Shown here piece after piece: positions 8,018-17,499 of a stretch of 64,000 nt of DNA. Source of the stretch: Planctomycetota bacterium. GTDB taxonomy: Bacteria; Planctomycetota; UBA1135; GCA-002686595. The stretch lies in contig JAQXEK010000058.1 of the NCBI GenBank assembly GCA_029250885.1, positions 62,001-126,000 on the forward strand. Direction: 5' to 3'. The notes below the pieces were generated by a model. The model was given only the letters and a program-made list of their open reading frames with translations, was not told the DNA's origin and made no database searches. The translations under genes and the position numbers were made by a program. Position 1 is the stretch's first letter. Each line of letters opens with the position of its first letter.

Positions 8018-9111
8018 GACGGTCCGGCGATAGGAAGCAGCATGTCGATCTGCGCGCCACCCTTGTCCCGGTTGCGCCCCGTGACTTGCCCGCCGTGCAT
8101 CTGGGCAACGCGGGCCACAACGAGCAGCCCAAGCCCGGTAGAGTCGGCTCGACTACGAAGATTTCTAAGCTTGGCGAATGAGACCTCGTCCGGGCACTCG
8201 GGAAATCCATCACCGTCGTCTTCTACCCGGAATCGCAGGCTATTCCCAACCTGTGAGACTGAGGTGCTCACAAAGGTCCGCGAGTGCTGGATCGAGTTCA
8301 GCATCAAGTTCTCCAGGGCCCGCTTTAGAAGGTGCCCGTCCGCCTCCAAGCTAGGTGGGTCCGACTCGAACTCGAAACGCAAGTCGACGCCGGACTTTAG
8401 TGCGATGGGCATGAGGCCGCGCTGGATATGCTCCACTATCTCGCAGGGCAACACGGCCTCGATGCGCAGGCTGTCCCTGATCTCAAGGCGCGCAATGTCA
8501 AGCAGGTCCTCGGCCATCATACCCACGCGCTGCGCGTCCATCAGAGCGACGCCATTATTGCGCCGTAGGACGGCCAAGTCTGACTCGCCCCTATCCAAGA
8601 GAACCGCAGTGTGCTCGAGGCTAGTAATCAGGGCTGTCAGCGGAGTTCGCAGGTCGTGGGAGACCTGGGCCACCCACTCGTTGCGCTTGCTGTCCCGCTC
8701 GTCCAAGCGCTCTAACAAGGCCACGGTACGGTCGCGCATCTGGTTCAGCGCCTTAGCGACGAACGCGATCTCGTCCTTGCCCTTCTCCTCGAATGGGCCA
8801 GGGATCTCGTCGTTTGTGGCTTGGCTTGCCTGGAGAACGATAGCCCGCAACCTCGGGATCGAATAGCGACCAAAAAACAACCCGAGCAACGCCCCAAGGG
8901 TGCAGCCGTAGGCTGTGGAGAGCATGAGATACTTTAATCGAATCCAAGATCCGTCAGCGTCGACGGCGACCTCCTCTTCGATGGGGATCACATAGTCGTA
9001 GATCGGGCCAGTTAGGTCGTCGCCAACAATGATGGCCACGGCGACGAATAAGCCAATGCGAACGCTAAGGCGGTCTCGCCAACGAACTTGGAATCCCTTG
9101 GATGTAAGCAC
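8014..9111 (-). CDS. Membrane sensor histidine kinase
   Basis: A 365-residue two-component kinase. Two membrane segments (~17-35 and ~62-82) flank a short ~25-residue periplasmic loop rich in acidic residues, followed by a HAMP-like linker (~83-135). The H-box is SHDLRTP with His152. The ATP-binding domain shows the N-box ENLMLNSIQHS, G1 VEDDGDGFP and G2 STGLGLLVV. With such a small external loop it may sense membrane state or an ion rather than bind a bulky ligand. It is downstream of its response regulator with one base between the genes, so the pair forms an operon. The target genes are unknown. Confidence 0.93.
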   Translation of the reverse strand: MLTSKGFQVRWRDRLSVRIGLFVAVAIIVGDDLTGPIYDYVIPIEEEVAVDADGSWIRLKYLMLSTAYGCTLGALLGLFFGRYSIPRLRAIVLQASQATNDEIPGPFEEKGKDEIAFVAKALNQMRDRTVALLERLDERDSKRNEWVAQVSHDLRTPLTALITSLEHTAVLLDRGESDLAVLRRNNGVALMDAQRVGMMAEDLLDIARLEIRDSLRIEAVLPCEIVEHIQRGLMPIALKSGVDLRFEFESDPPSLEADGHLLKRALENLMLNSIQHSRTFVSTSVSQVGNSLRFRVEDDGDGFPECPDEVSFAKLRNLRSRADSTGLGLLVVARVAQMHGGQVTGRNRDKGGAQIDMLLPIAGPS

Positions 9112-9112
9112 C

Positions 9113-9799
9113 CTAACCCTCCTCTACCATGCGATAGCCGACTCCCCATACCGTCTTGAGTAAGCTAGGCTTGTTGGCGTCTGGCTCGATTAGCCCGCGG
9201 ATCCGAGCCACATGTAGGTCCACGGTTCTCGCATCCCCTACGAAGCTGTGCCCCCAAACACGGTCGAGCAGCTGCGCGCGCGTCCAAGCGCGGCCCTGGT
9301 TGCCCATCAGAAACTCCAACAGATCGAACTCGCGCCGCTTTAGCTTTATTGTTCGTTCACCAAGGCCTGCCTCGCGTGTCTTGGGATCCAGCCAGAGATT
9401 GCCGTGCACAAGGCGCTCGTTCACCGGAGCCGAGACGGAACGCCGTAGTACAGCGTGGATACGCGCGACCAACTCGGGGACATGGAACGGCTTCGATATG
9501 TAGTCGTCGGCGCCGGCTTCGAGGCCTAGGACCCGCTCCTCAGGTGTACCGCGCGCCGTCAGGACTATCACAGGTGTCCTATCCCCTGTCGCCCGCAGCT
9601 GGCGACAGAAATCAAGCCCGTCCCCATCGGGCAGGCCAAGGTCAAGCAGCACCATGGTGTAGTCATCCGGGGACTCCGCACAAGCCGCCTCTAGTGTAGA
9701 GCAGGAATCGACATTAAAACTAGCCTCACCAAGGGCTGCCACCAGCTGCTGGCGGATGTTGTCTTCATCCTCTACGAGTAGAATCCGGGTCTGGGTCAT
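9113..9799 (-). CDS. OmpR/PhoB-family response regulator
   Basis: A 228-residue response regulator. The receiver domain has the acidic pocket VEDED, phospho-acceptor Asp53 in MVLLDLGLPDGDG, the Thr switch in VLTARG and the conserved Lys in DDYISKPF. The C-terminal winged-helix DNA-binding domain (~130-225) ends in LLKTVWGVGYRM, typical of the OmpR/PhoB class. I chose the ATG at 9799 (MTQTRILLVEDE); ATGs at 9805 and 9829 are also in frame. First gene of the two-gene operon with the kinase. Confidence 0.93.
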   Translation of the reverse strand: MTQTRILLVEDEDNIRQQLVAALGEASFNVDSCSTLEAACAESPDDYTMVLLDLGLPDGDGLDFCRQLRATGDRTPVIVLTARGTPEERVLGLEAGADDYISKPFHVPELVARIHAVLRRSVSAPVNERLVHGNLWLDPKTREAGLGERTIKLKRREFDLLEFLMGNQGRAWTRAQLLDRVWGHSFVGDARTVDLHVARIRGLIEPDANKPSLLKTVWGVGYRMVEEG

Positions 9800-9921
9800 G
9801 TTCATATTAGCAAGATACCCTAATCGCAAGCTGACATCGCAACTGTCACACTTTGGACAAACACTTCCAAATGAACGCTCCCTGTTCCATACGGCCGAGG
9901 CTCCTCGCCACGCTTATCTAG

Positions 9922-10677
9922 CTAAGGCTTTCGTCGCCGCCCAGCCACTTGACGACGAAACTTAACTAGGGCCTGGAGGTAGGCTGGAACATCATAAAAA
10001 ATGCGCACGGTAGATGCCTTCTCGTCGCGCCGAATGAACGGGCAGGAGATCTCGCGAATCGAAAGTCCATGCAGCCAGGCCAGGACCATAATCTCGGTGT
10101 CCCAAAACCAGCCGCTGTTCTTGGTCTCGGCCAGGGCGGGCAGGATCGCCTCGCGCCGGAAGAACTTGTAGCCGGTCTCCGTGTCACGAAGGGGCGAGCG
10201 AAACAGCACGTGGAAGACGCCGCGATAACCCCAGCTCAGGAGGTAGCGCACGATCGATTTCGCGCTCCAGCCCACCGTCGACTGGCGCATGGCGGTGGCC
10301 ACATCACTGTCCTCTTCCAGGGCCGCCAACATTCGTGGAATATACTCGGCACCAACCTCTAGGTCGATGTCCAGAAAGCCCACATAGGGGCTGTTTGAGG
10401 CTTCGATTCCCTGTTTCACCGTCCCCCCTCGGCCCACGTTCCGCTCGTGGAAGATCGCACGGGTCGACACACATTTGGGTGCCGCCGGGCGTTGCTGCAG
10501 CTTACGAACCACAGCCGCCGTCCCATCCGTACTGCAGTCCTCGATAAAGAGGGTCTCGTAGGTGTACTTGGACGCGGCCATGACGGCTTCAATCGCGGCA
10601 ACGGACTCTGCCAGGTGAGGCTCCTCGTTGTAACAGGCGATGATCAGCGTGAGATCACAGGGGCGAGTTGCGCTCAT
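9922..10677 (-). CDS. Glycosyltransferase family 2 (DPM1/DPG-synthase-like)
   Basis: A 251-residue GT-A fold enzyme: LTLIIACYNEEPHLAES at the N-terminus, ATP-independent nucleotide-sugar site, FLDIDLEVG as the DxD-like metal motif, and ETGYKFFRREA in the acceptor half. No C-terminal membrane segment is present. The start ATG at 10677 overlaps the TGA of the upstream polytopic GT gene (ATGA), so the two are translationally coupled. The likely role is to make a polyprenyl-phosphate sugar that the membrane GT39-type partner then uses; this coupling is inferred. Confidence 0.87.
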   Translation of the reverse strand: MSATRPCDLTLIIACYNEEPHLAESVAAIEAVMAASKYTYETLFIEDCSTDGTAAVVRKLQQRPAAPKCVSTRAIFHERNVGRGGTVKQGIEASNSPYVGFLDIDLEVGAEYIPRMLAALEEDSDVATAMRQSTVGWSAKSIVRYLLSWGYRGVFHVLFRSPLRDTETGYKFFRREAILPALAETKNSGWFWDTEIMVLAWLHGLSIREISCPFIRRDEKASTVRIFYDVPAYLQALVKFRRQVAGRRRKP

Positions 10678-12347
10678 GGTGAGAGTCTCAACTTGTAGAT
10701 CGTGATGCCGCGGAACTCTAGGCGATCGACCACGGTGACGCCCGGGTCTGCGGCGAGCCGCGGCGCGCGAAGGTCCCCGGGGGGATGCCAATGGTTGTTC
10801 AGCACGTAGAAGGTGTCCGATGCCCCCAGGGCCGCCGCATCAAGGCTCGCCAGGGTGCCCTTGCGGATCGGGTACAACAGGATCTCCGAGCCGGCCATCA
10901 GCTCGGCCTTAGTCTGCTCGACAGTGTTTATGACCTGCTCCGCATAGGCCCCGACCTTTCCACCTAGGCTCTTGCCCAGTCGCTTCTCGAAGGCCTTTTT
11001 TGCGCCCGGGAGCTTGCCGCCGGAAGACAACAGGTTCGCGTGGGTCTGGATACGATCGTCATAGTAAGACAAGCTGCGCTGGTTCGGCATGCCCGTGAAC
11101 ATTGACGGCGCTGCGAGGCCTAAGTCGATCTCGGTGCCCAGATAGGCAGCCGCTGCGCGCCAGTCCTGGTGCGGCTTGTAGACGGTCCGGGCATCCGGCC
11201 TAGCGAAGAAGATGGCTAGATTGATTCCAAGCAGGGCAACGCAACAGACAGCCACGGCGCTGCGGACTTGTTTCACTTGAAGCGAGTCCCAGCCCGCGGC
11301 CAACACCATGAAGAAAAACGGCAGGGCTGGCAGGGCGCTGCGTTCGATGAAGGTCCCCGTGAATCCCAACAGGGTAAGCAACGCAAGGAAGATGGGCATG
11401 CAGGCAAGGTAGGCGAAGACGCAGGCAGCCTCGGGGCGCTGCTTTGCCATGAACGCAATGCGCTTAGCACCAAGGGCGAAGAGGGCAACTCCCGCTGCCT
11501 GCATGAGGACCCAGAACATCCCGCCCAAGCTACCGATCGCCACGGAAGGTTTACCGTCAATTCCAAGGCCGCCGGCGGACGCGTTGCCCGTCAAGCACCA
11601 CTGGAAGAACAGGCGGTAGGCCTCTAAGAGAGAGAACTCGCCCATGTACCCTTGGGACGTCTCGAACTCGGCCATGCTCAGCTTTAGCGCGACGAAGGCT
11701 AGGATCCCCAGGCAGACGGCTGCGCTCCAGGCCATGAGCTTGAGGCCGGTCTTGCGGGTCGAACCTAAGCGCGGTGCGAACAGGCTGATCAGAAAGAAGA
11801 CCACCAGAAAGATCGCAAGGTAGTAGTGCACGCCGACCATGACCATCATGACGCCCACCAACCACAGCATGTTGTGTCCCTTCACCCCATCGAGGACGCG
11901 GTGGAAGAGCCAGATCGCAAGCAGGGCCAACAGCAGGTTCGGTGCGTAGAGGCGCGCCTCGATCGAATACCAGAGGTGTACCGGCGAGAGGCACGCGGCG
12001 AGGGCTGCGCCCATGGCGACAGGGCCGCCTAACAGGCGCCTCGCGATCAGGTACGTCAGCGGGATCGAAGCGAGACCGCAAGCCAAGGCCGGCAGCCGCA
12101 TCATCACCTCACCATCGCCCATGAGCCGGCCCCAGAAATGCATGAAGCTGAGGAACAGCGGCGGGTGGATGTCCACGTACAAGGTCGCGAACAGCTGCTC
12201 CAGAGATCCCACGCGCTGGTGAGACATGCACGCCTCGTCGAACCAGATGCTCTGGCCAAGGGTGGGTAGCCGCAAGCCCAGGGCTAAAAGCATCAAGAGC
12301 GCAAGGCGGCCACGACAGGGCGCGGGGCGGGCTTGGGGCGAGGACAT
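10674..12347 (-). CDS. GT39-type membrane glycosyltransferase
   Basis: A 557-residue polytopic protein of the PMT/ArnT-like (GT-C) group. After a first membrane helix it has IWFDEACM, the acidic motif in the first periplasmic loop expected to be catalytic, then DIHPPLF and about ten more membrane helices, and a soluble C-terminal region of ~150 residues. I chose ATG 12347 (MSSPQARPAP); an ATG at 12389 is also open. It precedes and overlaps the GT2 gene (ATGA). The enzyme would transfer a sugar from a lipid carrier to a protein or glycan on the outer face of the inner membrane; donor and acceptor are unknown. Confidence 0.87.
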   Translation of the reverse strand: MSSPQARPAPCRGRLALLMLLALGLRLPTLGQSIWFDEACMSHQRVGSLEQLFATLYVDIHPPLFLSFMHFWGRLMGDGEVMMRLPALACGLASIPLTYLIARRLLGGPVAMGAALAACLSPVHLWYSIEARLYAPNLLLALLAIWLFHRVLDGVKGHNMLWLVGVMMVMVGVHYYLAIFLVVFFLISLFAPRLGSTRKTGLKLMAWSAAVCLGILAFVALKLSMAEFETSQGYMGEFSLLEAYRLFFQWCLTGNASAGGLGIDGKPSVAIGSLGGMFWVLMQAAGVALFALGAKRIAFMAKQRPEAACVFAYLACMPIFLALLTLLGFTGTFIERSALPALPFFFMVLAAGWDSLQVKQVRSAVAVCCVALLGINLAIFFARPDARTVYKPHQDWRAAAAYLGTEIDLGLAAPSMFTGMPNQRSLSYYDDRIQTHANLLSSGGKLPGAKKAFEKRLGKSLGGKVGAYAEQVINTVEQTKAELMAGSEILLYPIRKGTLASLDAAALGASDTFYVLNNHWHPPGDLRAPRLAADPGVTVVDRLEFRGITIYKLRLSP

Positions 12348-12582
12348 GACCAAAGCATAGCCCGGGCACAGGGGGCAGGGCGAGTCCACCTAATTAAAAG
12401 AAGCCGCTAGGGCCGGGCGATCGGCACGTTGATCATGTCGACCGCATTATGGGAGCCCTGCCTAAGGCCTGGCGCTCCGACAAGCGACTTGGAGCGCATT
12501 TGGCGCAGCTCTTATTCAATCTAGCCTAGGAAGTCGCGACTCGGTGCGCGATTGGGGCGGCGTCGTGGCAAAATGGGCCGGC

Positions 12583-13839
12583 ATGGAATCGAGGCAGACG
12601 AGTTCGGGGGCGCACCCCTATGACGTGATCGTAATCGGCGGCGGTGCCTCGGGGCTTGTGGCTGCGATCTGCGCCGGGCGCCAGGGTAGGCGCGTCCTTG
12701 TCTGCGAGCGGTCCTCGTCCCCGGGCCGAAAAATCTTGGCGTCGGGCGGCCAGCGCTGCAACCTCTCGAACACCCTGACCACCGAGGAGTTCATGGGGCG
12801 CGTAAAGCCCCACGGTCGCTTTATGGGGCCGGCACTCTCCCAACTCGGCGGGGCTAAACTGCGGGAGTTCTTCCGCGAGATTGGACTCGAGACCGTGGTG
12901 CACGACGGGTTCCGCGTTTGGCCGGAGAGACGCAAGTCCTCCGACGTCTTAGCAGCCTTGGTGCAAGAGCTCGAGCGGCTGGAGGTCGATATCGCAACGG
13001 ACTGCCACGTGCACGAGACACGCTTTGAAGATGGACGGTTCCAGGTCCATTACGGAGGTGGCGCCTTTCATTCGAACCACCTCATTCTCGCCACCGGCGG
13101 GCTCGCATTGCCCGGTTCGGGATCCAACGGCCAGGGCTATGGCTTTGCCGAGACCTTCGGTCACAAGTGCACACCGCGCTACCCCGCAGGCGTCCCCTTA
13201 GTCACCGCCGAAGAGTGGCCCGCCAAGTGCACGGCCCACACCATCGGCAAGGCCCGGGTCACCATCGACCTGCCGAAGTGCGGCAAGCTTGCTGCGGTAG
13301 GCGACCTGATCTTTACGCGCAACGGAATCCGCGGCCCCGTGGTGCTAGACATCTCCCGGGAGATCTCGCCGCTGCTCGAGAAACACACCAAGGTGCCCCT
13401 GCTCTTTAACCTGTGCAAGGGTCGCAACCAGGAAGAGTGGCAGCAGCTGTTTAAGTCTTGGCACAAAGACGGCAGTCAGCTCGTGGTCGACTGCCTGGCC
13501 CAAGAGCTGCCCAAAGAGCTGGCCGAGGTCATGTGCGAGCTCGGTGAGCTCGACAATGCGACCAAGCTCTCCCAGCTTAGCGGGAGAGATCGAGAGCGCT
13601 TGATCCAGGTGCTCGTCAAGACCCCGCTTACCGTAACGGGCACCACCGGATACAAGGGCGCCTTCATCACCCGCGGCGGCGTCAAGCTCAAGGAGGTGCG
13701 GCCGGAGACGATGGAGAGCAAGCTACAGAAGGGCCTCTTCATTGTGGGCGAGGTTCTGGACATGGATGGGCCGTGCGGAGGCTTCAATCTTCAGTGGGCC
13801 TTTGCCTCGGGCTGGCTCGCAGCCCTTTCGACTTCATGA
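12583..13839 (+). CDS. HI0933/BaiN-family NAD(P)/FAD-dependent oxidoreductase
   Basis: A 418-residue flavoprotein. The N-terminal dinucleotide-binding motif is VIVIGGGASGLVAA, followed by the family's GRKILASGGQRCNLSN. The C-terminal FAD contact region is FIVGEVLDMDGPCGGFNLQWAFASG, typical of HI0933-like (YhiN) proteins. I chose ATG 12583 (MESRQTSS); a GTG at 12544 is possible. Its TGA overlaps the ATG of the following acyltransferase (ATGA), so they are coupled although no functional link is obvious. The physiological substrate of the family is poorly known. Confidence 0.88.
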   Translation: MESRQTSSGAHPYDVIVIGGGASGLVAAICAGRQGRRVLVCERSSSPGRKILASGGQRCNLSNTLTTEEFMGRVKPHGRFMGPALSQLGGAKLREFFREIGLETVVHDGFRVWPERRKSSDVLAALVQELERLEVDIATDCHVHETRFEDGRFQVHYGGGAFHSNHLILATGGLALPGSGSNGQGYGFAETFGHKCTPRYPAGVPLVTAEEWPAKCTAHTIGKARVTIDLPKCGKLAAVGDLIFTRNGIRGPVVLDISREISPLLEKHTKVPLLFNLCKGRNQEEWQQLFKSWHKDGSQLVVDCLAQELPKELAEVMCELGELDNATKLSQLSGRDRERLIQVLVKTPLTVTGTTGYKGAFITRGGVKLKEVRPETMESKLQKGLFIVGEVLDMDGPCGGFNLQWAFASGWLAALSTS

Positions 13840-14930
13840 ATACTGGGCTCACCTCTTTCCGCGCAATCGCGTTCCTCGCGGTGTACCTCTACCACGCTAA
13901 ACTACTCGAGGTGGGGTACTTGGGCGTGCAGGCTTTCTTCGTCCTGTCGGGATTCCTGCTTACGCCGATCCTAGTCGACATGAAGCAGTCGATGTCGACC
14001 CGCCAGTACTTCGCCAAGTTCTACGGCCGCCGCGCACTGCGCATCTTCCCGCTCTACTACCTCTACCTCGGCATAAGCGCTCTGTACTGCCTGCGCCTCA
14101 TGATGCAGGCGCAGTTCGAGTTCGAGCGCATGTCTGCGTCCTACTTCAGCGGGTTTCCCTGGGCGCTTACCTACACCTACAACTTCTTTTTCGCCGCCCA
14201 CCCGGAGCAGACGACACCGCTACTTTCACACTTCTGGTCCCTGGCGGTGGAAGAGCAATTTTACCTTATCTGGCCCCTAATCCTACTAGCCACGCCCAAG
14301 CGCCGGCTCAAGATGGTGTTGCTCGCATTTATCGCGATGGGACCGGTGCTGAGGATGATCGTCTCTGCGCTCTGGGGCACAAAATCCGTACCCGGCATTC
14401 ATGGGCAGGTTGACCTGGCTGTCTACCTGCTGCCCTTCTCTCACTTGGATGCCTTTGCCCTAGGTGGCTTCTTCGCCCTGTTCCGCACGTCGATCTCGCG
14501 GAAGGCAACCTGGCAGCTCTTGCTGGCCATACTAGCCCTGGGACTGGGCAGCGAGTACCTAAGCCACGGCCAGATACGTGACTGGACCGGGCTCGGCTAC
14601 ATGCCCCTGATGCTGGACTCTGGCAAGTCGATCTGGGGCTATTCGGCCTTGAATCTGGTCTTTGGGTGCGTTCTCGTCCAAATTCGTGAGGGCAAGTTCT
14701 TACGGCTTTTGTTCGAGAACCGAGTCCTTCGGTACCTTGGCGAGATCAGCTACGGACTCTACGTCTTCCACTTCGCCGTGCTCGGCTACTACACCGTGTA
14801 CCATCCCGAGTACTCCGGTAACAAGCGCGTCGTGGTGGCGCTCTTGGTCACGATCTTGCTTAGTGCGATCAGCTACGAGTTAATGGAGAAGCGCTTCATT
14901 CGTATGAAGGACCGCTTCTTTGCCCGCTAG
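13836..14930 (+). CDS. Acyltransferase 3 family membrane protein (OafA/YrhL-like)
   Basis: A 364-residue integral membrane O-acyltransferase. It starts at ATG 13836, which overlaps the upstream TGA; the longer frame from 13773 lies inside the upstream gene and is rejected. Visible family motifs are SFRAIAFLAVYLYHAK with the conserved His, VQAFFVLSGFLLTPI, RALRIFPLYYLYL, and HFWSLAVEEQFYLIWP. About ten membrane helices follow. Such enzymes acetylate or acylate surface sugars. The neighbours 10-16.6 kb are envelope glycosylation genes, which fits. Acceptor unknown. Confidence 0.92.
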   Translation: MNTGLTSFRAIAFLAVYLYHAKLLEVGYLGVQAFFVLSGFLLTPILVDMKQSMSTRQYFAKFYGRRALRIFPLYYLYLGISALYCLRLMMQAQFEFERMSASYFSGFPWALTYTYNFFFAAHPEQTTPLLSHFWSLAVEEQFYLIWPLILLATPKRRLKMVLLAFIAMGPVLRMIVSALWGTKSVPGIHGQVDLAVYLLPFSHLDAFALGGFFALFRTSISRKATWQLLLAILALGLGSEYLSHGQIRDWTGLGYMPLMLDSGKSIWGYSALNLVFGCVLVQIREGKFLRLLFENRVLRYLGEISYGLYVFHFAVLGYYTVYHPEYSGNKRVVVALLVTILLSAISYELMEKRFIRMKDRFFAR

Positions 14931-14986
14931 ATGAAGGTGCCCCTAAGACCATAGGGGCTTGCCCCTGGGCGTGGTAGGATTCCGCC

Positions 14987-16612
14987 GTGAGTTCACCGGA
15001 AGCACGAAGTCGATTCCAGCGCGCCCTGCCCCTTAGTCTTGGGCTAGTGGCGTTCGTGTTCGCGCTGGTCTTCCCCATGGATCGGGCCTTCTCCGACACG
15101 AGCATTCTCTACGAGCGCGTGCAGGCGAATGCGGCGCCCTACTACAACGTGGCCTACCTTCCCTTGGCCGAGCTGTTCGCCAAGGTGTTTGGTTCGAGCC
15201 TTGGTCTCGAGCGCGCCTTGACTACCTTCTCTGCCCTCTGTATCGGCGGCGGTGTCGCGCTCACGGCCCGCTTGGCCCGACGCTTAGGACTGGGGACGCT
15301 AGCCATCGCTACTTCCAGTTTGTTGCTGGCCGCGGCTCCAGCGACGCTCTTCTTCGGCGGGGTGATCGAAGTCCACGGCCTGCAGTTCCTGGGCGCCATA
15401 CTGGCGATCAATATCGCGTGGAGCGCGCGCTCCACGCGCGGGCAAGAGGCCTGGCTTCGGCTCGGTATCGCCGCACTTCTCGCCCTGGTCACGCATCTCT
15501 CGCACCTCCTGCTGCTACCGGGACTGGTACTGCTAGCTTGGCGGCAAGGGACCGGTCAGGCCGGTGACCAAGAGCAGGCCAGCCCCGACAACATCCGCGT
15601 AACTACGGGCTGCTACTTTGGGAGGCGTGGCCTTCCCTTCCTCGTGATCTTCTTAGTAGCTGGGACTATCGCCACGGTTAGCCTGATCGGCACGGGCTAC
15701 GACACCTGGTCCAAATGGCCCTCCCTGCAGTGGTTGTCGACCCTAATCCTGTTCGGACGCATGTTCCTCGATGGACTGCTCGAGCGCGGGTTTTATAGCC
15801 TGGATGAATCGGGGCTCTATCTAGTGCATGAGCTTCTCTTCCCGCTCGGCCTGGTCACCGCTGGATTCCTATGCGGAATCATGGCTCTCCGCAGCAGGCT
15901 GAACGGCTCCGAACCCGTCTTGCGCATCTTCGCCGCAAGGGCCCTGGTCGCGACGATCCCTGCCCTGGTGATCTTGCCCCAGGGCGGAGTCCTCGAGCGA
16001 GGCGGCTACTTTATGTCGATGGCGCCACTGCTCGCTCTCCTCATAGCCGTCGCCCTCCACACCGCTTGGTCGGCCGCAAGGACCCAATCCCGGCGAAGCC
16101 TTTTACTAGCAAGCTGCACAGCCTTGGTCGCTATCCAAGCCAACCTCGCCCTAAGCGCCAGAAGCGACTTTCGCGCGGCCGCCCCCGACGCGCGCGTATG
16201 GGCCATGGAGGTCGCCCAGCAGCTTCGCCCCGGTGACAAGATCTTCGTCTCCGACCTAGCGCGCAATCTTGCCCTGACTATGGCGACGGAAGGCGTCTAC
16301 GTGCGCGACCTCAAGCGAGACCTCGACCTGGTCCCTAGGCGCTTACGCTCAAACACTGCAAAGCGTCGTCTGGTGGAGCGCCTCCAAGACAAGGCATTCC
16401 CCGGCGATCTCTGGTTGGACAAGGCCCTGTTGCCTGGCCTACGATTGGGAGACCTGACCCAAGCTGACACCACCTGGCCAGAAGACTGGCGAAACACTCT
16501 GCTCCGCCTCATCAAGCTCTACCCAGACCTCCCGCTCAACCTGGTCGAGACCCCCAGTGGTTTCAGCCTAATCAAGATTCAGTTCCGTCCCGACGCCAGC
16601 ACTGAACTGTAA
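14987..16612 (+). CDS. Polytopic membrane protein, GT39/PMT-like
   Basis: A 541-residue protein starting at GTG 14987, with roughly eleven membrane helices in the first ~390 residues and a soluble C-terminal ~140 residues. The N-terminal layout (first helix, then an aspartate-containing periplasmic loop MDRAFSDTS, then PLAELFAKVFG) resembles GT-C glycosyltransferases of the dolichyl-phosphate-mannose transferase type, but the diagnostic acidic pair is not clear. I therefore call it GT39-like and not proven. It lies 56 bases after the acyltransferase in the same direction. Confidence 0.65.
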   Translation: MSSPEARSRFQRALPLSLGLVAFVFALVFPMDRAFSDTSILYERVQANAAPYYNVAYLPLAELFAKVFGSSLGLERALTTFSALCIGGGVALTARLARRLGLGTLAIATSSLLLAAAPATLFFGGVIEVHGLQFLGAILAINIAWSARSTRGQEAWLRLGIAALLALVTHLSHLLLLPGLVLLAWRQGTGQAGDQEQASPDNIRVTTGCYFGRRGLPFLVIFLVAGTIATVSLIGTGYDTWSKWPSLQWLSTLILFGRMFLDGLLERGFYSLDESGLYLVHELLFPLGLVTAGFLCGIMALRSRLNGSEPVLRIFAARALVATIPALVILPQGGVLERGGYFMSMAPLLALLIAVALHTAWSAARTQSRRSLLLASCTALVAIQANLALSARSDFRAAAPDARVWAMEVAQQLRPGDKIFVSDLARNLALTMATEGVYVRDLKRDLDLVPRRLRSNTAKRRLVERLQDKAFPGDLWLDKALLPGLRLGDLTQADTTWPEDWRNTLLRLIKLYPDLPLNLVETPSGFSLIKIQFRPDASTEL

Positions 16613-16649
16613 GGCTAGAGCAGAGAGAGCCCACATATAGATAGCCCCT

Positions 16650-17381
16650 ATGGATCACCTACATTATTTCTATCATACGATCGGCCCGTCGATCGCCAAT
16701 TTGGACTATACGCCGCTGCTGCTTGCGATCATCCTTAGTGGTGCCATCGGATTCGAACGCGAGCTTAGCGGGCGAGCGGCAGGACTGCGCACGCACATCC
16801 TAGTCTGCCTAAGCTCTACGTTGTTGATCCTCACCTCAAGAGGTATTGCCGAAGCGGGCATCAGCCTGCCCGAAGCGGCACGGGTCGTCTTCGATCCCAA
16901 TCGTATGGGGGCCGGCATTGTTACAGGTATCGGCTTCCTCGGCGCGGCGTCCGTCCTGCGCAGCGGTGACATGCTGCGTGGCCTGACCACGGCCGCTTGC
17001 ATCTGGTTCGTCGCTGGCCTGGGAATCGTAATCGGCACCGGGCAATACGAGTTTGCTATCGTCGGCACGGTCTTGGTCTTGCTGGTCCTGACGTTCGTCA
17101 ACCGCCTGTTCGTCCTAGTCAAGCCAATCGTCTACCGGCGCCTGATCGTTATCACCAACACCACCGAGATCGCCCCCCAGGTCGAAGCCATCAGCGCGGC
17201 CCTTAGGCGCAAAAAGATGCGCATCATGGACATCGCCAGCGGTCACTCGAATGAGACCGAACGCCACGAGCTCATCTTCTACGTATCGCTCAAGAACCGC
17301 TTCCAGGCTCCAAAGCTGACCGAAGAGGTCGGTGCCATGACGGGCGTGCTCTCCGCTCGCTGGAAACAGATCAATCGCTAA
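16650..17381 (+). CDS. MgtC/SapB family membrane protein
   Basis: A 243-residue protein with four to five membrane helices and the MgtC family motifs GFERELSGRAAGLRTHILVC and GFLGAASVLRSGDMLRGLTTAACIW. A C-terminal cytoplasmic ~80-residue ACT-like domain (LIVITNTTE...) follows, as in the longer MgtC/SapB proteins. MgtC proteins in enterobacteria affect magnesium limitation, membrane potential and acid adaptation; the function in this lineage is not established. It starts 37 bases after the previous gene. Confidence 0.88.
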   Translation: MDHLHYFYHTIGPSIANLDYTPLLLAIILSGAIGFERELSGRAAGLRTHILVCLSSTLLILTSRGIAEAGISLPEAARVVFDPNRMGAGIVTGIGFLGAASVLRSGDMLRGLTTAACIWFVAGLGIVIGTGQYEFAIVGTVLVLLVLTFVNRLFVLVKPIVYRRLIVITNTTEIAPQVEAISAALRRKKMRIMDIASGHSNETERHELIFYVSLKNRFQAPKLTEEVGAMTGVLSARWKQINR

Positions 17382-17499
17382 GAACTTGCCCTCGACGCGA
17401 CATCATCCCATCGACCGCCATGCATAGAGCCTGGACGTGCACAAACATTTTCCTCGTTTGTCCACGCCCTAGATGCGCGCCTCGCCGAGAATCGTAGCC